DNA of 64,000 nt from positions 15,105 through 79,104 of the forward strand of contig CAZELR010000015.1 of the NCBI GenBank assembly GCA_964513075.1, given 5' to 3'. The notes under the pieces were generated by a model. That model was given only the letters and a program-made list of their open reading frames with translations, did no database searches and was not told where the DNA came from. Origin of the DNA: DAOUBP01 sp964513075 (lineage in GTDB: Bacteria; Chloroflexota; Anaerolineae; CG2-30-64-16). The translations under genes and the position numbers were made by a program. Below are positions 53,824-63,274 of this stretch, one piece after another (the stretch's first letter is position 1; each line of letters begins with the position of its first letter).

Positions 53824-54091
53824 TTACCCAACCAGTCCCTCGCGAAAGTGGCCGCTCCTGAACGCCTGGTGGTAGATGCTGAAACACTGAGTAAAGACAA
53901 AGGACAGAGCGACCAATCCCAGGATGCCACTAATGAGGGAGACTAACGCTACAAGCACTCCTGGGCAACCGATGTCCCGCCACCCATGCGCCGCCACGAA
54001 GAATCGACCCCATATCAGAATCCGCTCAATCTCATCCAGGCTGATGGCATCGCTGGTGCGGTCATGCAGCTTGATCGTGCGGGTGACTCAT
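53824..54091 (-). pseudogene. Small single-pass membrane protein with damaged start
   Basis: The minus frame 54087-53824 reads VTRTIKLHDRTSD, ISLDEIERILIWGRFFVAAHGW, then a hydrophobic helix (VLVALVSLISGILGLVALSF) and FRSGHFREGLVG before TAA. Codon use and protein character look real, yet the frame has no start codon near its 5' end. ATG 54091 would be in frame if four bases (AGTC) were removed. A TATAAT box lies 24 bases upstream of that ATG. Probably a recently broken or start-shifted gene. Confidence 0.5.
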
Positions 54092-54114
54092 GATTCGCAT
54101 GCCGTACATGCCTG

Positions 54115-54120
54115 ATTATA
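54115..54120 (-). promoter_or_regulatory. TATAAT -10 element upstream of the small membrane gene
   Basis: On the minus strand TGGTATAAT ends 24 bases before the putative ATG 54091. The -35 region (TCAACC, 17 bases upstream) is poor. No gene is seen between 54121 and 54405. Confidence 0.35.
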
Positions 54121-54405
54121 CCACTACTCTGCATGAGGTGGTTGAGGCCGGTAGGCCGGAAGGTATGGCAGCAGATCGTCATTGGCTCGGCAAGGCAGCG
54201 CCAGGTGTCGTGCGCTTTAACACAAAGAGCGGGAAGCCCCAACAGCCGCGCTGCCAGGAGCCTCCCGCCAGGCCAAACCACTACTTTCAGACCAGGGTGA
54301 CCCGCGGCTTGCTGCTGCAACCCGGGCCGTTCACGCGCATGACAACCATCGCCTGCGCGCACAAATCGATGATCAGCTATCTTTGTCCGTCGCTCACTGC
54401 GAACC

Positions 54406-55938
54406 CTAACGCACCAAAGTCATCACCGTCGCCAGACCGCGCGCCTGCACCACCACGCCAGGCTGCGCGGCAGACGCGCCTTCCCCGCGCGTGTGGGGCC
54501 GCACGAACGTGTACCCGTCCGGCACCGGGATGCTGAACGCCTCCGCGATCCGGCGCGCGTCCGCTGAAGCAGACCAACCCGCGTGCAGTGTCCGCAGATG
54601 CCCGCGCACCCCATGCGCCTGCCGAGCAATCACCTCCCGCTCCGCCGCAGCGCCCCACTCCCGCGGACCGGTCAGCACGATTCGCCGCGCAGGCAGCACC
54701 CGCACCGCTGGTCGGCCGGGCTGCACCGGCGCGGTCAACGCGGCGGGCGGCCGCGGCAGCCCGCGCCCACTCCCGTTGCGCGGCCTGATCACCGTCTCAC
54801 CGGCCACACACAAATCGCGCCACAGCGCCGCCGCGGTCACCTCCAGCAGCGCACTCAATCGCGTCGCCTGACCGGCCACCAGCGTCGTGCGGTGCATCTC
54901 CGGCGTCCACCAATAGCCCGCGCTCACCTGGCCCCGACAGATCGGCAGAAACCACAACCCCTCCGGCTCCGCCCACACCCGCCACGCCTCGATGCCGTAC
55001 TCCCGCAACGGATATCCGTCCGGCAACGCCAGCGTGAACCCGCCGTGCGGCGCATACACCGCCGCCTCAGCCGCCTCGCGCAACAGCGCCGTCACGATGC
55101 CCCGCTGCAGATTCAGCGTCCCGGCTGGCAGCGGAGCAGCGGCCAACGCAGCGTCAGCGAGCAGCACCGGCGGCAGCCGGCCGTTGAACAGATAACGCGC
55201 CTGCTCAGCCGTCATCCCGTTGGCCTCATACACCAGCAAAGTCGGCCAGGCGCTATCGAGGTGCTCACGGTCAAACTTGAGCGCAACCCCGCACGTCTCC
55301 GCCTCGCTCAGGCCGCCATGTTCCGCGCAGCCGGCCGCCAGCAGGATCAGATCGAGATACACCGGATCGTCAGCCCGCAGATGCGGCAATGCGCGCCGCG
55401 CGGCCGGCTGCCACAACCGCTGGCCGTACTCCAGGTAGTGCAGCGCCCGCTGCAGCACGTTCTCCGGCGCGGGGCGACTGGCCGGCAACAGCGGCGCACG
55501 CTCGCACAGCCTGGCGATCGCATATGGTCCGCTAACCGCAGGATAGATGACTGAGGTAGCCGCAGTCAACGCCGCGCCGGCCAACGCCGGGACCCGGCCG
55601 AGCTGCGTCTGGTCGAGAGTGCTCAGCGCCAGCCCAGGCGTTGCTGGCTTCTCATATGCGCGCAGCACATCTGGAGGGGCCTCATCCAGCAACTGATGAC
55701 CATACACCAGTCGCACAAACACATCCTCGTACAAACCAAAAAAGCCCACCGGATCCACCATCAACATATCTCTCGGCAGGCTGCTGAACGGCCCATGACC
55801 ATCGAATGGCAACCTGTCCCACGCCATACCACCGGAGCACACCGCGCGTGTGATATCGGCCAGCGCCAGCGGCCGACCCTCGGTGGACATCACCTCCAAC
55901 TGTGCGGCAGCGCTGCTCAGCGAAAACTCAATCTGCAT
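54406..55938 (-). CDS. Large hypothetical protein
   Basis: 510 aa from ATG 55938, which has AGGGGGAG just upstream; a TTG start 15 bases earlier is less likely. There is no signal peptide. The first third has LPFDGHGPFSSLPRDMLMVDPVGFFGLYEDVFVRLVYGHQ in separate blocks. The C-terminal 100 residues, with ARQAHGVRGHLRTLHAG and VPDGYTFVRPHTRGEG, look like a compact conserved domain. I do not recognise a named family. The HTH-like frame immediately upstream ends inside the start of this gene, so the two may once have been translated together. Confidence 0.7.
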   Translation of the reverse strand: MQIEFSLSSAAAQLEVMSTEGRPLALADITRAVCSGGMAWDRLPFDGHGPFSSLPRDMLMVDPVGFFGLYEDVFVRLVYGHQLLDEAPPDVLRAYEKPATPGLALSTLDQTQLGRVPALAGAALTAATSVIYPAVSGPYAIARLCERAPLLPASRPAPENVLQRALHYLEYGQRLWQPAARRALPHLRADDPVYLDLILLAAGCAEHGGLSEAETCGVALKFDREHLDSAWPTLLVYEANGMTAEQARYLFNGRLPPVLLADAALAAAPLPAGTLNLQRGIVTALLREAAEAAVYAPHGGFTLALPDGYPLREYGIEAWRVWAEPEGLWFLPICRGQVSAGYWWTPEMHRTTLVAGQATRLSALLEVTAAALWRDLCVAGETVIRPRNGSGRGLPRPPAALTAPVQPGRPAVRVLPARRIVLTGPREWGAAAEREVIARQAHGVRGHLRTLHAGWSASADARRIAEAFSIPVPDGYTFVRPHTRGEGASAAQPGVVVQARGLATVMTLVR

Positions 55939-56197
55939 CGGCTCCCCCTTCAACAGTCCTGAACCTGCAATTCTGACACACCGCTACATCACTCCGCCGC
56001 ACCAGCCGTCCAGCGCGCCGCGGGTTGGCGGCGTCGGGGTCGAAATAGCTGCGCAGCGTTCCGCGCTGCACCCGGCTGGAAATCGTGGAGAGCGACTTGC
56101 CGCTGATGCAAGCGGCCTCGCCGATGGTGATCAGCTCGTCACCCCCCAGCCAGATGCGGCCAACGCCGTGCTTCGACCGGCAGGGGTCTCCCAGAAA
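55928..56197 (-). pseudogene. MerR/excisionase-like HTH remnant
   Basis: The frame reads GRIWLGGDELITIGEAACIS, GKSLSTISSRVQRGTLRSYF and RRAGRLVRRSDVAVCQ. This is an HTH_17/excisionase-like DNA-binding fold ending in the usual (R/L)VRRSDV. No ATG, GTG or TTG opens the frame before the HTH. An ATG at about 56199 in the neighbouring frame would join it after a slip in a run of six G. The stop at 55928 overlaps the start of the 54406-55938 gene, suggesting coupling. 56198-56310 holds nothing further. Confidence 0.5.
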
Positions 56198-56310
56198 TCA
56201 TCAGGGACCGTGTACGCTGCGCGGCCAGGAACGGCAAACAGATACGCCGGCACGGCCTGGCATGAGTGATGCATATGGTCGCTATCCGCCCCGGCGCGGT
56301 CGCCGAGCTA

Positions 56311-57179
56311 GAACCTGTTATGCACTTTGAGTCATGAACGTGATAAACCGCTGCGCCATCAGCATGGCAAAGGCAATGAAATGCAGCCCGGCCAGTGTCT
56401 CGGCCAAGCGCTCATAGTCGCGGGCCAGGCGGCGAAAGCGTGCCATCCAGGCAAAGCTGCGCTCGACCACCCAACGCCGCGGCAACAGGACAAAGCCGTG
56501 CTTGGCAGTCGGCAGCTTGACGACTGCCAGGCGGATGCCGTGTTTCGCGGCATCCGCAGCCGCCTCATCGCCGGTGTAGCCCTGATCAACGAAGGCTACC
56601 TCGACCGATTCGCCGGTCGCGGCTTGGACCTTTGCGGCCAACACGTCTACCTGTGCCCGTTCCTGCTCGTTGGCTGGCGTAACCATGGCAGCCAGCAACT
56701 GGCCCAAGGTATCGACCGCCAAATGGACCTTCGACCCTTTGCGGCGTTTGTGCCCATCATAGCCGGCCCGTGCGCCGCTCTCGGGGCTTGATTGGAGGGT
56801 CCGACCATCAAAGATCGCCGCACTGGGCTGCGGATTGCGGCCCGCAATCTCGCGCAGCAGCATGCGCAGGTCGCGTACCAGGTCCTCGAACACGCCCGCC
56901 TTGACCCAGCGCTGGGTCTGTTGGTACACCGTATACCAGGGCGGCAGGTCGTTGGGCATGAAGCGCCACTGCATGCCCGTGCGCACAATATACCGCAAAC
57001 CGTTGAAGACTTCTCGCAGCGAGTGTTCCCGCTGCGGGGCCTCTTCGGTCATCAGTGTCAAGTAGGGCGCAACGAACGCCCACTCGTCATCACTTACGTC
57101 ACTCGGATAAGCATTGCGTTCCATGCCCTGATCATAGCACCGACAGTCAAATCAGGGCTGTAAAGTGCATAACAGACTC
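56311..57179 (-). mobile_element. IS5-family insertion sequence (869 bp)
   Basis: The ends GAACCTGTTATGCACTTT (56311) and, read inward from 57179, GAGTCTGTTATGCACTTT match at 16 of 18 positions. A TA dinucleotide flanks both ends (56309-56310 and 57180-57181), the target duplication expected for the IS427-like group. One intact transposase gene fills the element. It inserted exactly at the stop codon of the secreted-protein gene; TA plus the next G gives TAG with or without the element. Confidence 0.9.
56318..57124 (-). CDS. IS5-family transposase
   Basis: 268 aa. An N-terminal region typical of DUF4096-type transposases (SDVSDDEWAFVAPYL) precedes a DDE catalytic domain: D in AAIFDGRT, D in VAFVDQGYTG and E in VVERSFAWMARFRR. 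KRRKGSKVHLAVDTLG is the conserved strand. The reading frame is single and unbroken, whereas some IS427-like elements need a programmed frameshift, so the enzyme is probably active. Confidence 0.95.
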   Translation of the reverse strand: MERNAYPSDVSDDEWAFVAPYLTLMTEEAPQREHSLREVFNGLRYIVRTGMQWRFMPNDLPPWYTVYQQTQRWVKAGVFEDLVRDLRMLLREIAGRNPQPSAAIFDGRTLQSSPESGARAGYDGHKRRKGSKVHLAVDTLGQLLAAMVTPANEQERAQVDVLAAKVQAATGESVEVAFVDQGYTGDEAAADAAKHGIRLAVVKLPTAKHGFVLLPRRWVVERSFAWMARFRRLARDYERLAETLAGLHFIAFAMLMAQRFITFMTQSA

Positions 57180-59479
57180 TAGGGCTGTGTCGGGCCTTTG
57201 GGTGTTAACAGATCATAGCCGTCTCGCAGGAACGTGTTTGCCTTCGCCGCCTGCCACAACACGGGAACCTGCCCGCGGCGCTCGGCCAGGTGGCGCCCCC
57301 AGCCCAAGGTCTGCAAGGCGAGGTTCCACGAGCCCTTCAACTGGTTGACGGTGACGCCAACCGCGCTGCACGGCGTGCCGGGTGCAAACATGAAGCTTTC
57401 CACGTTGTTGAGCGGCGACACGAGACCACCCGCCATGAGCCATGCCCACAGCGCGCCGGCCTCGTGCGGCCGGAGAGAAGCAGCCAGGCCGGCATAGTGC
57501 GCGACCGCAACCGGCGCCTCCAGCAGCGCACTGCCGTCGTTGGCGCACGGCGCGCGCCCTCCTACCCCAAAAGCCTGGTAGATGCTGCCGGGCGACACGC
57601 GCGCGGGATCCGGCACTTCAGCCGCCGATAGGCCGAACAGCCCCAGCTGCGCAAGGCAGGACAGGGGGTAGTTGGCCGGATAGTAGCGGACCTGCCGAGC
57701 CGCCGCGCTGCGGCGATAGGCCGTCCAAGCCGTGCCCCAGTAGTCAGGCGCCGCGGGCGGGGGCACGAAGAGCCAGGCCAGCTCGTCGATGAAGCCTGAG
57801 CCGTTGGCCGTCGGCGGCGCTGGGTAGGTCAACGGCGCGACGGCGTGCCTGGCGCTGGCATACGCCAACTCGACCAACCAGCTTTCACCGCCGAAGGTGT
57901 CCCAGGCCCAAGGGAGGCGCACGCCGTCGTAGGTGTAACCCATGGCGATCAGGCCGGCCGGCTTGGTCAGGTCTGTCCAGTCGATATCCCGCAGCTGCTG
58001 CTCCGCGCCCGCGGTATCCAGCCCCAGCGCCTGCTGCGCGGTCAGCAGCCCAACAGCAGCGATCACGGTGTCTATGGAAGACCACTCGGTGCCCCAGACG
58101 ATTTCAGGCGTGCCTGTCGTGGACGTCCTGGTCCAGTGGGGCCACAAGCCGTGGAAACGCGGGAGGTCGAGCAGCAGCGTCGCGCTGATGGTGTTCACAA
58201 TCTGAAGCGCTTCCGCATGCGCGACGATGTCGAGCTGGGCCGCCTGGGCGGTCGCCGCCGCCAGGCTGCCGGTGGCTTGCACGGCATCGAATGCGCCGCT
58301 GGCATCCTTTGCCTTGTCGCGCACCAGCCCCGTCGCCGGGTTCCAGTTGTGCAGCAGCTGGCCGTAGCTCCAGACGAAGGCGGCCGTGGCCGTATCGACG
58401 ATCTGGGTGGTGGCGGTGAACGCGATGCTGTCCAAGACCACGCGGTCGCCGGGCGCGGCGCGATCCAGCACCCACACCAGTTCGTTGATCTGGTTCAGAT
58501 CCGGCAGGTCGGCGCTTACGACCTGCGCGCCGCCGGTCAAGACGACTTCGTCCGTCCAGCGCACGGCGCCGTGCTCCTTGAGTTCCAGGCGGAAGGCTCT
58601 GCCCGGCGTGCCGGCCGCGACCCGCGCGGTGAGGCCGGTGATCCGGCTCTGGTAGGGCGGCCGGATCTGTTCCGGCAGGATGGCCGCGAAGTTGATGGGC
58701 AGGCCCTCGCGCAGCGGATGGTTCAGGCTCAACCAGCCGCCGCCCCAGGTGTTGCCCGCGGCGATGGTGGCCGTGACCTGCCCGCGACCCCAAGTCATGA
58801 CGCTGTTGTTGATGGCGCCGCGGTCGCCATCCAGGCGGTTGAAGCGGTACTCGGCTTCGCCCTGGTAGGGTTGGGGACTGAAGTCGTCCACCAGGATGCT
58901 GACCGGGCGCGGCGCGCCGATCGGTAAGGGCGTCGGTGTGGGCGTGACCGCGGGGGGTGGGAAGCCCTGCAGCACCAGTGGCAGGTAGGTTGCCGCCGAC
59001 TGGCCGTAGATCTCCAGCTCCCACAACGCGTAGCCCCATTCCCTGTCTCGCACGGTGCCGTAGACCCGCACATACCGGCCCGCGGCGGACACGGCCAGGT
59101 CGTCAATCCCACCATCGCCCGCAGTCGTGTCGTAGATGGCGGTCCAGGTCGTGGCGTCGTTGGAGGTCTGGATCTGGTAGGCCCGGGCGTAGGCCGTCTC
59201 CCAGCGCAGGATGACCCGTTCGATGCGCGTTGGCGCACCCAGGTCGACGTAGATCCACTGGGGATCGCTGAACTGGCTGCTCCAACGCGTGGTGGGATTG
59301 CCATCCACAGCGTAGCGACACAGGGTGCAAGTGTCTTCGATAGATGAACAGAAGGCGGCGCGCTCGCGCGCGATGTTGTCGGAGGCGGGAAGCTGGGCCA
59401 AGGCCGGCGCGCCCGGCGCGGCCGGCGGCAGGAAGGCCAGGCTAAGGGCCAGCAGCAGCGACGAGAAGAGCCACTTCAT
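57179..59479 (-). CDS. Secreted F5/8-type C (discoidin) domain protein with glucoamylase-like region
   Basis: 766 aa with a signal peptide (MKWLFSSLLLALSLAFL). Residues 35-160 are an F5/8 type C carbohydrate-binding module (DGNPTTRWSSQFSDPQWIYVDLG). The motif TYLPLVLQ and a short Thr-Pro linker follow. From about 200 a domain with LSLNHPLREG, FVWSYGQLLHNWNPATGLVRDKA, SSIDTVIAAVGLLTAQQ and GESWLVELAYAS resembles the glucoamylase-like (GH144/189-type) fold. Probably an extracellular glycan-degrading enzyme. Its stop codon sits on the IS5 insertion boundary. Confidence 0.8.
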   Translation of the reverse strand: MKWLFSSLLLALSLAFLPPAAPGAPALAQLPASDNIARERAAFCSSIEDTCTLCRYAVDGNPTTRWSSQFSDPQWIYVDLGAPTRIERVILRWETAYARAYQIQTSNDATTWTAIYDTTAGDGGIDDLAVSAAGRYVRVYGTVRDREWGYALWELEIYGQSAATYLPLVLQGFPPPAVTPTPTPLPIGAPRPVSILVDDFSPQPYQGEAEYRFNRLDGDRGAINNSVMTWGRGQVTATIAAGNTWGGGWLSLNHPLREGLPINFAAILPEQIRPPYQSRITGLTARVAAGTPGRAFRLELKEHGAVRWTDEVVLTGGAQVVSADLPDLNQINELVWVLDRAAPGDRVVLDSIAFTATTQIVDTATAAFVWSYGQLLHNWNPATGLVRDKAKDASGAFDAVQATGSLAAATAQAAQLDIVAHAEALQIVNTISATLLLDLPRFHGLWPHWTRTSTTGTPEIVWGTEWSSIDTVIAAVGLLTAQQALGLDTAGAEQQLRDIDWTDLTKPAGLIAMGYTYDGVRLPWAWDTFGGESWLVELAYASARHAVAPLTYPAPPTANGSGFIDELAWLFVPPPAAPDYWGTAWTAYRRSAAARQVRYYPANYPLSCLAQLGLFGLSAAEVPDPARVSPGSIYQAFGVGGRAPCANDGSALLEAPVAVAHYAGLAASLRPHEAGALWAWLMAGGLVSPLNNVESFMFAPGTPCSAVGVTVNQLKGSWNLALQTLGWGRHLAERRGQVPVLWQAAKANTFLRDGYDLLTPKGPTQP

Positions 59480-59701
59480 CTCATTCCTCCCTCGCGTTCA
59501 GCAGTGCGTTCCACAATCGGCGCCGGTCAAACGTACGCCCGCCGGCCAGCCCGCGCGGCGCACCAGCGTCTGAGTGCCGACCTTGATGCTCTCAAGCTCC
59601 TCCAGCCGGATGCGCCGGCGCAGTTCGGCCCTAAACGATCGCTAGCGTTGTCCCGGGCTTCGCGCCCCGCTATCTGTCAGGCCCGCTTGCTAGCTGACGG
59701 T

Positions 59702-62700
59702 TCATCTCAAAACCAGCGGCAGCCAGGTCGGCAGGCCGTCCCAATCGCCGAAATCGACCACCGCAACCGAGCCTACAACGAGCGTCACCGGCACGGCGTC
59801 GCTTGTGCTCGAAAACCTCACCCATGTAGGATGCACTTCCCGCACCACGTACTCGCCGGCCGCAACCCAGGGGAATCCATAGTACCCCGTGCTGTCTGTC
59901 GTAGCCTGGGCAATAGTCACGCCCGCCTTAACCAGCCGGATTTGAACGCCGACGAGACCGAACTCGGTCCCCGCGCGGCGACCATCGCCGTCAGAGTCGA
60001 ACCAGACATGCCCAAACACGCCACAGCAGGGCGGGGTGGGCGTAGCCGTTGGGGTTGCCGTTGCGGTGGAAGTGGGCGTGGCCGTCGGGGTTGCCGTTGC
60101 GGTTGGGGTGGGCGTGGCCGTCGGGGTTGCAGTTGAGATCGGAGTGGGTGTGGCCGACGGCACCTCCGTTGCAGTTGAGGTCGGGGCAGAAGTGACCGAC
60201 GGCGTGGCTGTCGCAGTTGGAGTGAGAGTGGGCGTGGCTGATGTCGTTGCTGTCGGTGTTGGCGTGAGCTCCTGCACTTCGAAAGGGTGAGACAGCATGC
60301 TGAAGCGAGCCTGGCCCCACTCAGCATCGGTCGAATAGGTCCCTTGCCCCAACCACAACAGCCTGCTGTCCGCCGCACCGCCATCATCGTCATCCACGAC
60401 CGACCAGTTGAAACCCACGATCCCGGCGGGTGTCACAGGGAACGTCGCGAAACAGGCGCGTGGAATCGCTACCTCAATGTGATAGCCCCGCGCCCAGCGG
60501 CCGACTGCGGCTCGGGCGCACGATGTCGGGCTGCCTGACTCGAAGACCGCGCCGGTTGCGGTGATGGTGAACTGGCGGTCGTCACCCAGCGAGAAGTCCC
60601 GGATATGGTCATGTAGTCCGTCAAAGGCTAGCTCGACCGCGTCGTCTTTCCATGGCTCAACTCCGCTATCGCTCATTATCACGTCATCGTAAAGGCGGAC
60701 GGCGAAGTAGAGGTTGTTTTCGTCCCAGGCCGCCTGCAGGACCGCGCTGCTATCCAGGGGCACCGGGCGACTCCGTTCTACCCGCCAGGCGTTTTCGGCT
60801 TTCAATGAGTAAAAATAGACATCGTACCAGTCGGAGATGTCGCCGTCGATGGTGGGCGGACGAAGCGCATGCCGGGCAGCGATTTCGGTGTTCCGGTAGC
60901 GAAGCAGGGGGCCAGGAGATGCGAATCCCCGGCTCAGAGCGTCAAAGGAGACGCTGCCGGTCTCCCCTGTCTCAACCCTTTGACCCTCCCAGCTCTGGCC
61001 GCTATCGGTGCTGTGCCCTACGCCTGGCCCCATGCCCGGCAGCCAGACCTGTTCGGGGTCCAGAGCCGCGATCGGCCCCTTAGGATAGAGCTCGCCGGAC
61101 GGAGGGAATGCCACACCTTCCGCCAAGGTCGTCCATGTCACTCCACCATCTGAGGTCCGAGCCAGATCCCAGGGGTAGTCCGCGTAGCCTGTTTTGCCAC
61201 GAAAGTAGCCTTCCCAGGCCCAGCCCTGATCGCGATTCAGGTAGAGCATTCTGTTGCCTGCGGCCCGCCAGGGCGACCAGGTGCTGCCGCCATCATCGGT
61301 CCGGGCCTGGTAAAAGGCACTCTGCCAACCTCCACTGCCACCCCATCTGATCTCCCCGCTGGCCCAACCCCGTTGTCTATCGGCAAAGGAGACCTCGGTG
61401 AGGTAAAAGTACCACACCGGACCAACGTGCGGTGTTGGGGTTGCCGGCGGTGACATGGCGGACCAATTGCTGCCACCGTCGGCTGTCCTCTGCAAGGTAT
61501 CCGAGTTGGTGCGCACCCATCCGTAGGCGTGATCAACGAACTGCACCTTGGAAAGCGAAGCTCCATCTATGATCCGGACCTCCCAACTCCTGCCTCCGTC
61601 CGTGGTATGGGCCAGTTGCAGCGTGGTGTTGTTCCACGCCCAGCCATTCATCTCGTCGACAAACTGAAAGTCGTCGATCTGTTGCAGCCCGGTCTGCGCT
61701 GTCTGCCAGCTTGAGCCGCCGTCAGTGGTGCGCTCGATAGCGCCTCCCGCTATGCGCCAGCCGACCAGGTGATCGATGTACCAATCCGGCTGTTCTGTCG
61801 GCAAGGTGAACACGGGACTCCAGGTTTGGCCCCCATCGGTCGAACGATAGACTGTGTCGCCAGTGACGCCCCAGGCCAAGGTGTTGTTCAGAAAGTGGGC
61901 GCGCGCCGGGCCAGCATCGCTCAGAATCTCCCACGTGGCGCCCCCGTTCGTTGTCCGGAGCACGCGAGACCCCTGACCGGCCCATGCGCGGTTCGCATCC
62001 ATGGCCTGCAACCAGCCGAATGGAGAATTGGCCGAGTTGGTATTCACTGTATACTGCGGAGACCAGGTCAGGCCCCCGTCCGTGCTGCGCAGCAGGTGCC
62101 AGGGCCAAACTTGTTGGGCGGTGTCGAAGCCATATGTGCCCACGAGCCATCCGTGCGTGGCTGAGCCAAAGCTGATCTCGTCGAACTTAGCCCGCGTGGC
62201 CTCACCCCAACTGCCAGCACGCACAAACGTCCAGGTTTCTCCACCATCCGTCGTCAGCGCCAGTGTCGTCGTGAAGTCAGCCTGCTCGTCTCTGAAGGTG
62301 ACCCAGCCATGCTGCGCGTCGAAGAAGTCCATATCCCGGAAATCAGTCGGGTCATAGTGCAGCCGCAATTCCCAGGTGAGTCCTCCATCGGTGGAGCGGT
62401 ACACTGCCGGATTGCTCCGGCAAGAGCCCATGTAGCAGCCGGCCGTAAAGCTCGCAAGCCATACATCCGACGCACTTACCGCGCTGAGCTCACGATTTCT
62501 GGCCGAGAGATAAGGATGCCCCGCGGTGGTTTGATCCCAAGTCGCTCCGCCATCTTGACTGCGTAGGACACCGCCCGTAGCTTCAACAGTCCAACCGACG
62601 TGCTCGGAGCCGAACGCTACACGCGCCAGTTGATCGACTCCAAACAGAGGTGTGCGTGTCCAGGTTAATCCGCCATCGGTCGTTCGCCACATCGTGTCGC

Positions 62701-62935
62701 CGACGACCCAGCCGTGATTCTCGTCCAGGAAGAATACATCATTGAAAATGCCGCCGCCTGCATACTCCCAGCGGCCCGCGCCCTCGAAAACTACGGTAGG
62801 CTCACTTTGCACGGAGCCCGTCGTACTTGCGGAAGATGTGCCCCCAAACCTCGCAGCCAGCAGAGCTACGGTCAAGATGGCAATTGCGGCGAGGCTGCCG
62901 CAGATCTTGATGTTACGGTGTGTGTTCGACATCAT
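59702..62935 (-). CDS. Secreted BNR/Ycf48-like propeller protein with CBM9 and SdrD B-like domains
   Basis: 1077 aa. The ribosome-binding site GGAGG favours the second of two adjacent ATGs (62932). An N-terminal signal anchor precedes about a dozen Asp-box repeats (RTTDGGLTW, RSTDGGQTWS), giving one or two propellers of the Ycf48/sialidase type. A CBM9-like domain follows (PPTIDGDISDWYDVYFYS, LYFAVRLYDDVIMSD), then a Thr-Pro linker and an SdrD B-like domain (GHVWFDSDGDGRRAGTEFGL). It ends TWLPLVLR. Extracellular binding of sugars or other ligands is likely; there is no link to photosystem assembly here. Confidence 0.85.
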   Translation of the reverse strand: MMSNTHRNIKICGSLAAIAILTVALLAARFGGTSSASTTGSVQSEPTVVFEGAGRWEYAGGGIFNDVFFLDENHGWVVGDTMWRTTDGGLTWTRTPLFGVDQLARVAFGSEHVGWTVEATGGVLRSQDGGATWDQTTAGHPYLSARNRELSAVSASDVWLASFTAGCYMGSCRSNPAVYRSTDGGLTWELRLHYDPTDFRDMDFFDAQHGWVTFRDEQADFTTTLALTTDGGETWTFVRAGSWGEATRAKFDEISFGSATHGWLVGTYGFDTAQQVWPWHLLRSTDGGLTWSPQYTVNTNSANSPFGWLQAMDANRAWAGQGSRVLRTTNGGATWEILSDAGPARAHFLNNTLAWGVTGDTVYRSTDGGQTWSPVFTLPTEQPDWYIDHLVGWRIAGGAIERTTDGGSSWQTAQTGLQQIDDFQFVDEMNGWAWNNTTLQLAHTTDGGRSWEVRIIDGASLSKVQFVDHAYGWVRTNSDTLQRTADGGSNWSAMSPPATPTPHVGPVWYFYLTEVSFADRQRGWASGEIRWGGSGGWQSAFYQARTDDGGSTWSPWRAAGNRMLYLNRDQGWAWEGYFRGKTGYADYPWDLARTSDGGVTWTTLAEGVAFPPSGELYPKGPIAALDPEQVWLPGMGPGVGHSTDSGQSWEGQRVETGETGSVSFDALSRGFASPGPLLRYRNTEIAARHALRPPTIDGDISDWYDVYFYSLKAENAWRVERSRPVPLDSSAVLQAAWDENNLYFAVRLYDDVIMSDSGVEPWKDDAVELAFDGLHDHIRDFSLGDDRQFTITATGAVFESGSPTSCARAAVGRWARGYHIEVAIPRACFATFPVTPAGIVGFNWSVVDDDDGGAADSRLLWLGQGTYSTDAEWGQARFSMLSHPFEVQELTPTPTATTSATPTLTPTATATPSVTSAPTSTATEVPSATPTPISTATPTATPTPTATATPTATPTSTATATPTATPTPPCCGVFGHVWFDSDGDGRRAGTEFGLVGVQIRLVKAGVTIAQATTDSTGYYGFPWVAAGEYVVREVHPTWVRFSSTSDAVPVTLVVGSVAVVDFGDWDGLPTWLPLVLR

Positions 62936-63080
62936 GCACCTCCATGACTTCCTGAGGCTCCAGGATCAGAACGGATGGCAGGCCTGCCTCGACGGCCTGA
63001 GTGAGTGCTGGAGTGCTGGCGGCTTTTGCGGGTGAAGACAAGAGGCATCGAGGGTCGTAATCTCGATGCTCTTGAGGAAC

Positions 63081-63182
63081 TCAGCAATAATGGTCCCCGA
63101 ATGCCAGCGCCATCCAGGGACAGGACACGTTTGGGCTACGGGTGAAGACGGGTTGTAGAACGGGTTCGGTGGTTCGACGCAT
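63081..63182 (-). other. Possible 33-aa peptide gene
   Basis: ATG 63182 has a good AAAGGAG eight bases upstream. The frame reads MRRTTEPVLQPVFTRSPNVS then CPWMALAFGDHYC and TGA. A second short frame, from TTG 63041 to 62913 (ALTQAVEAGLPSVLILEPQE), leads into the start of the 62935 gene. These could be a leader peptide pair or noise. Nothing else is seen in 62936-63274. Confidence 0.35.
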
Positions 63183-63274
63183 GGGACTCGCTCCTTTGCT
63201 GACGTATGAGTCGCACTTGCCGGGCCTGTCAGATCGTCTGAGGTCAGGCATATCTGCCTCTCTGCAACAGAGAC

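Noticed and set aside
54090..54536. Plus-strand frame of 148 codons
   Set aside because: No domain or composition signal, and it overlaps the well-formed minus gene at 54406.
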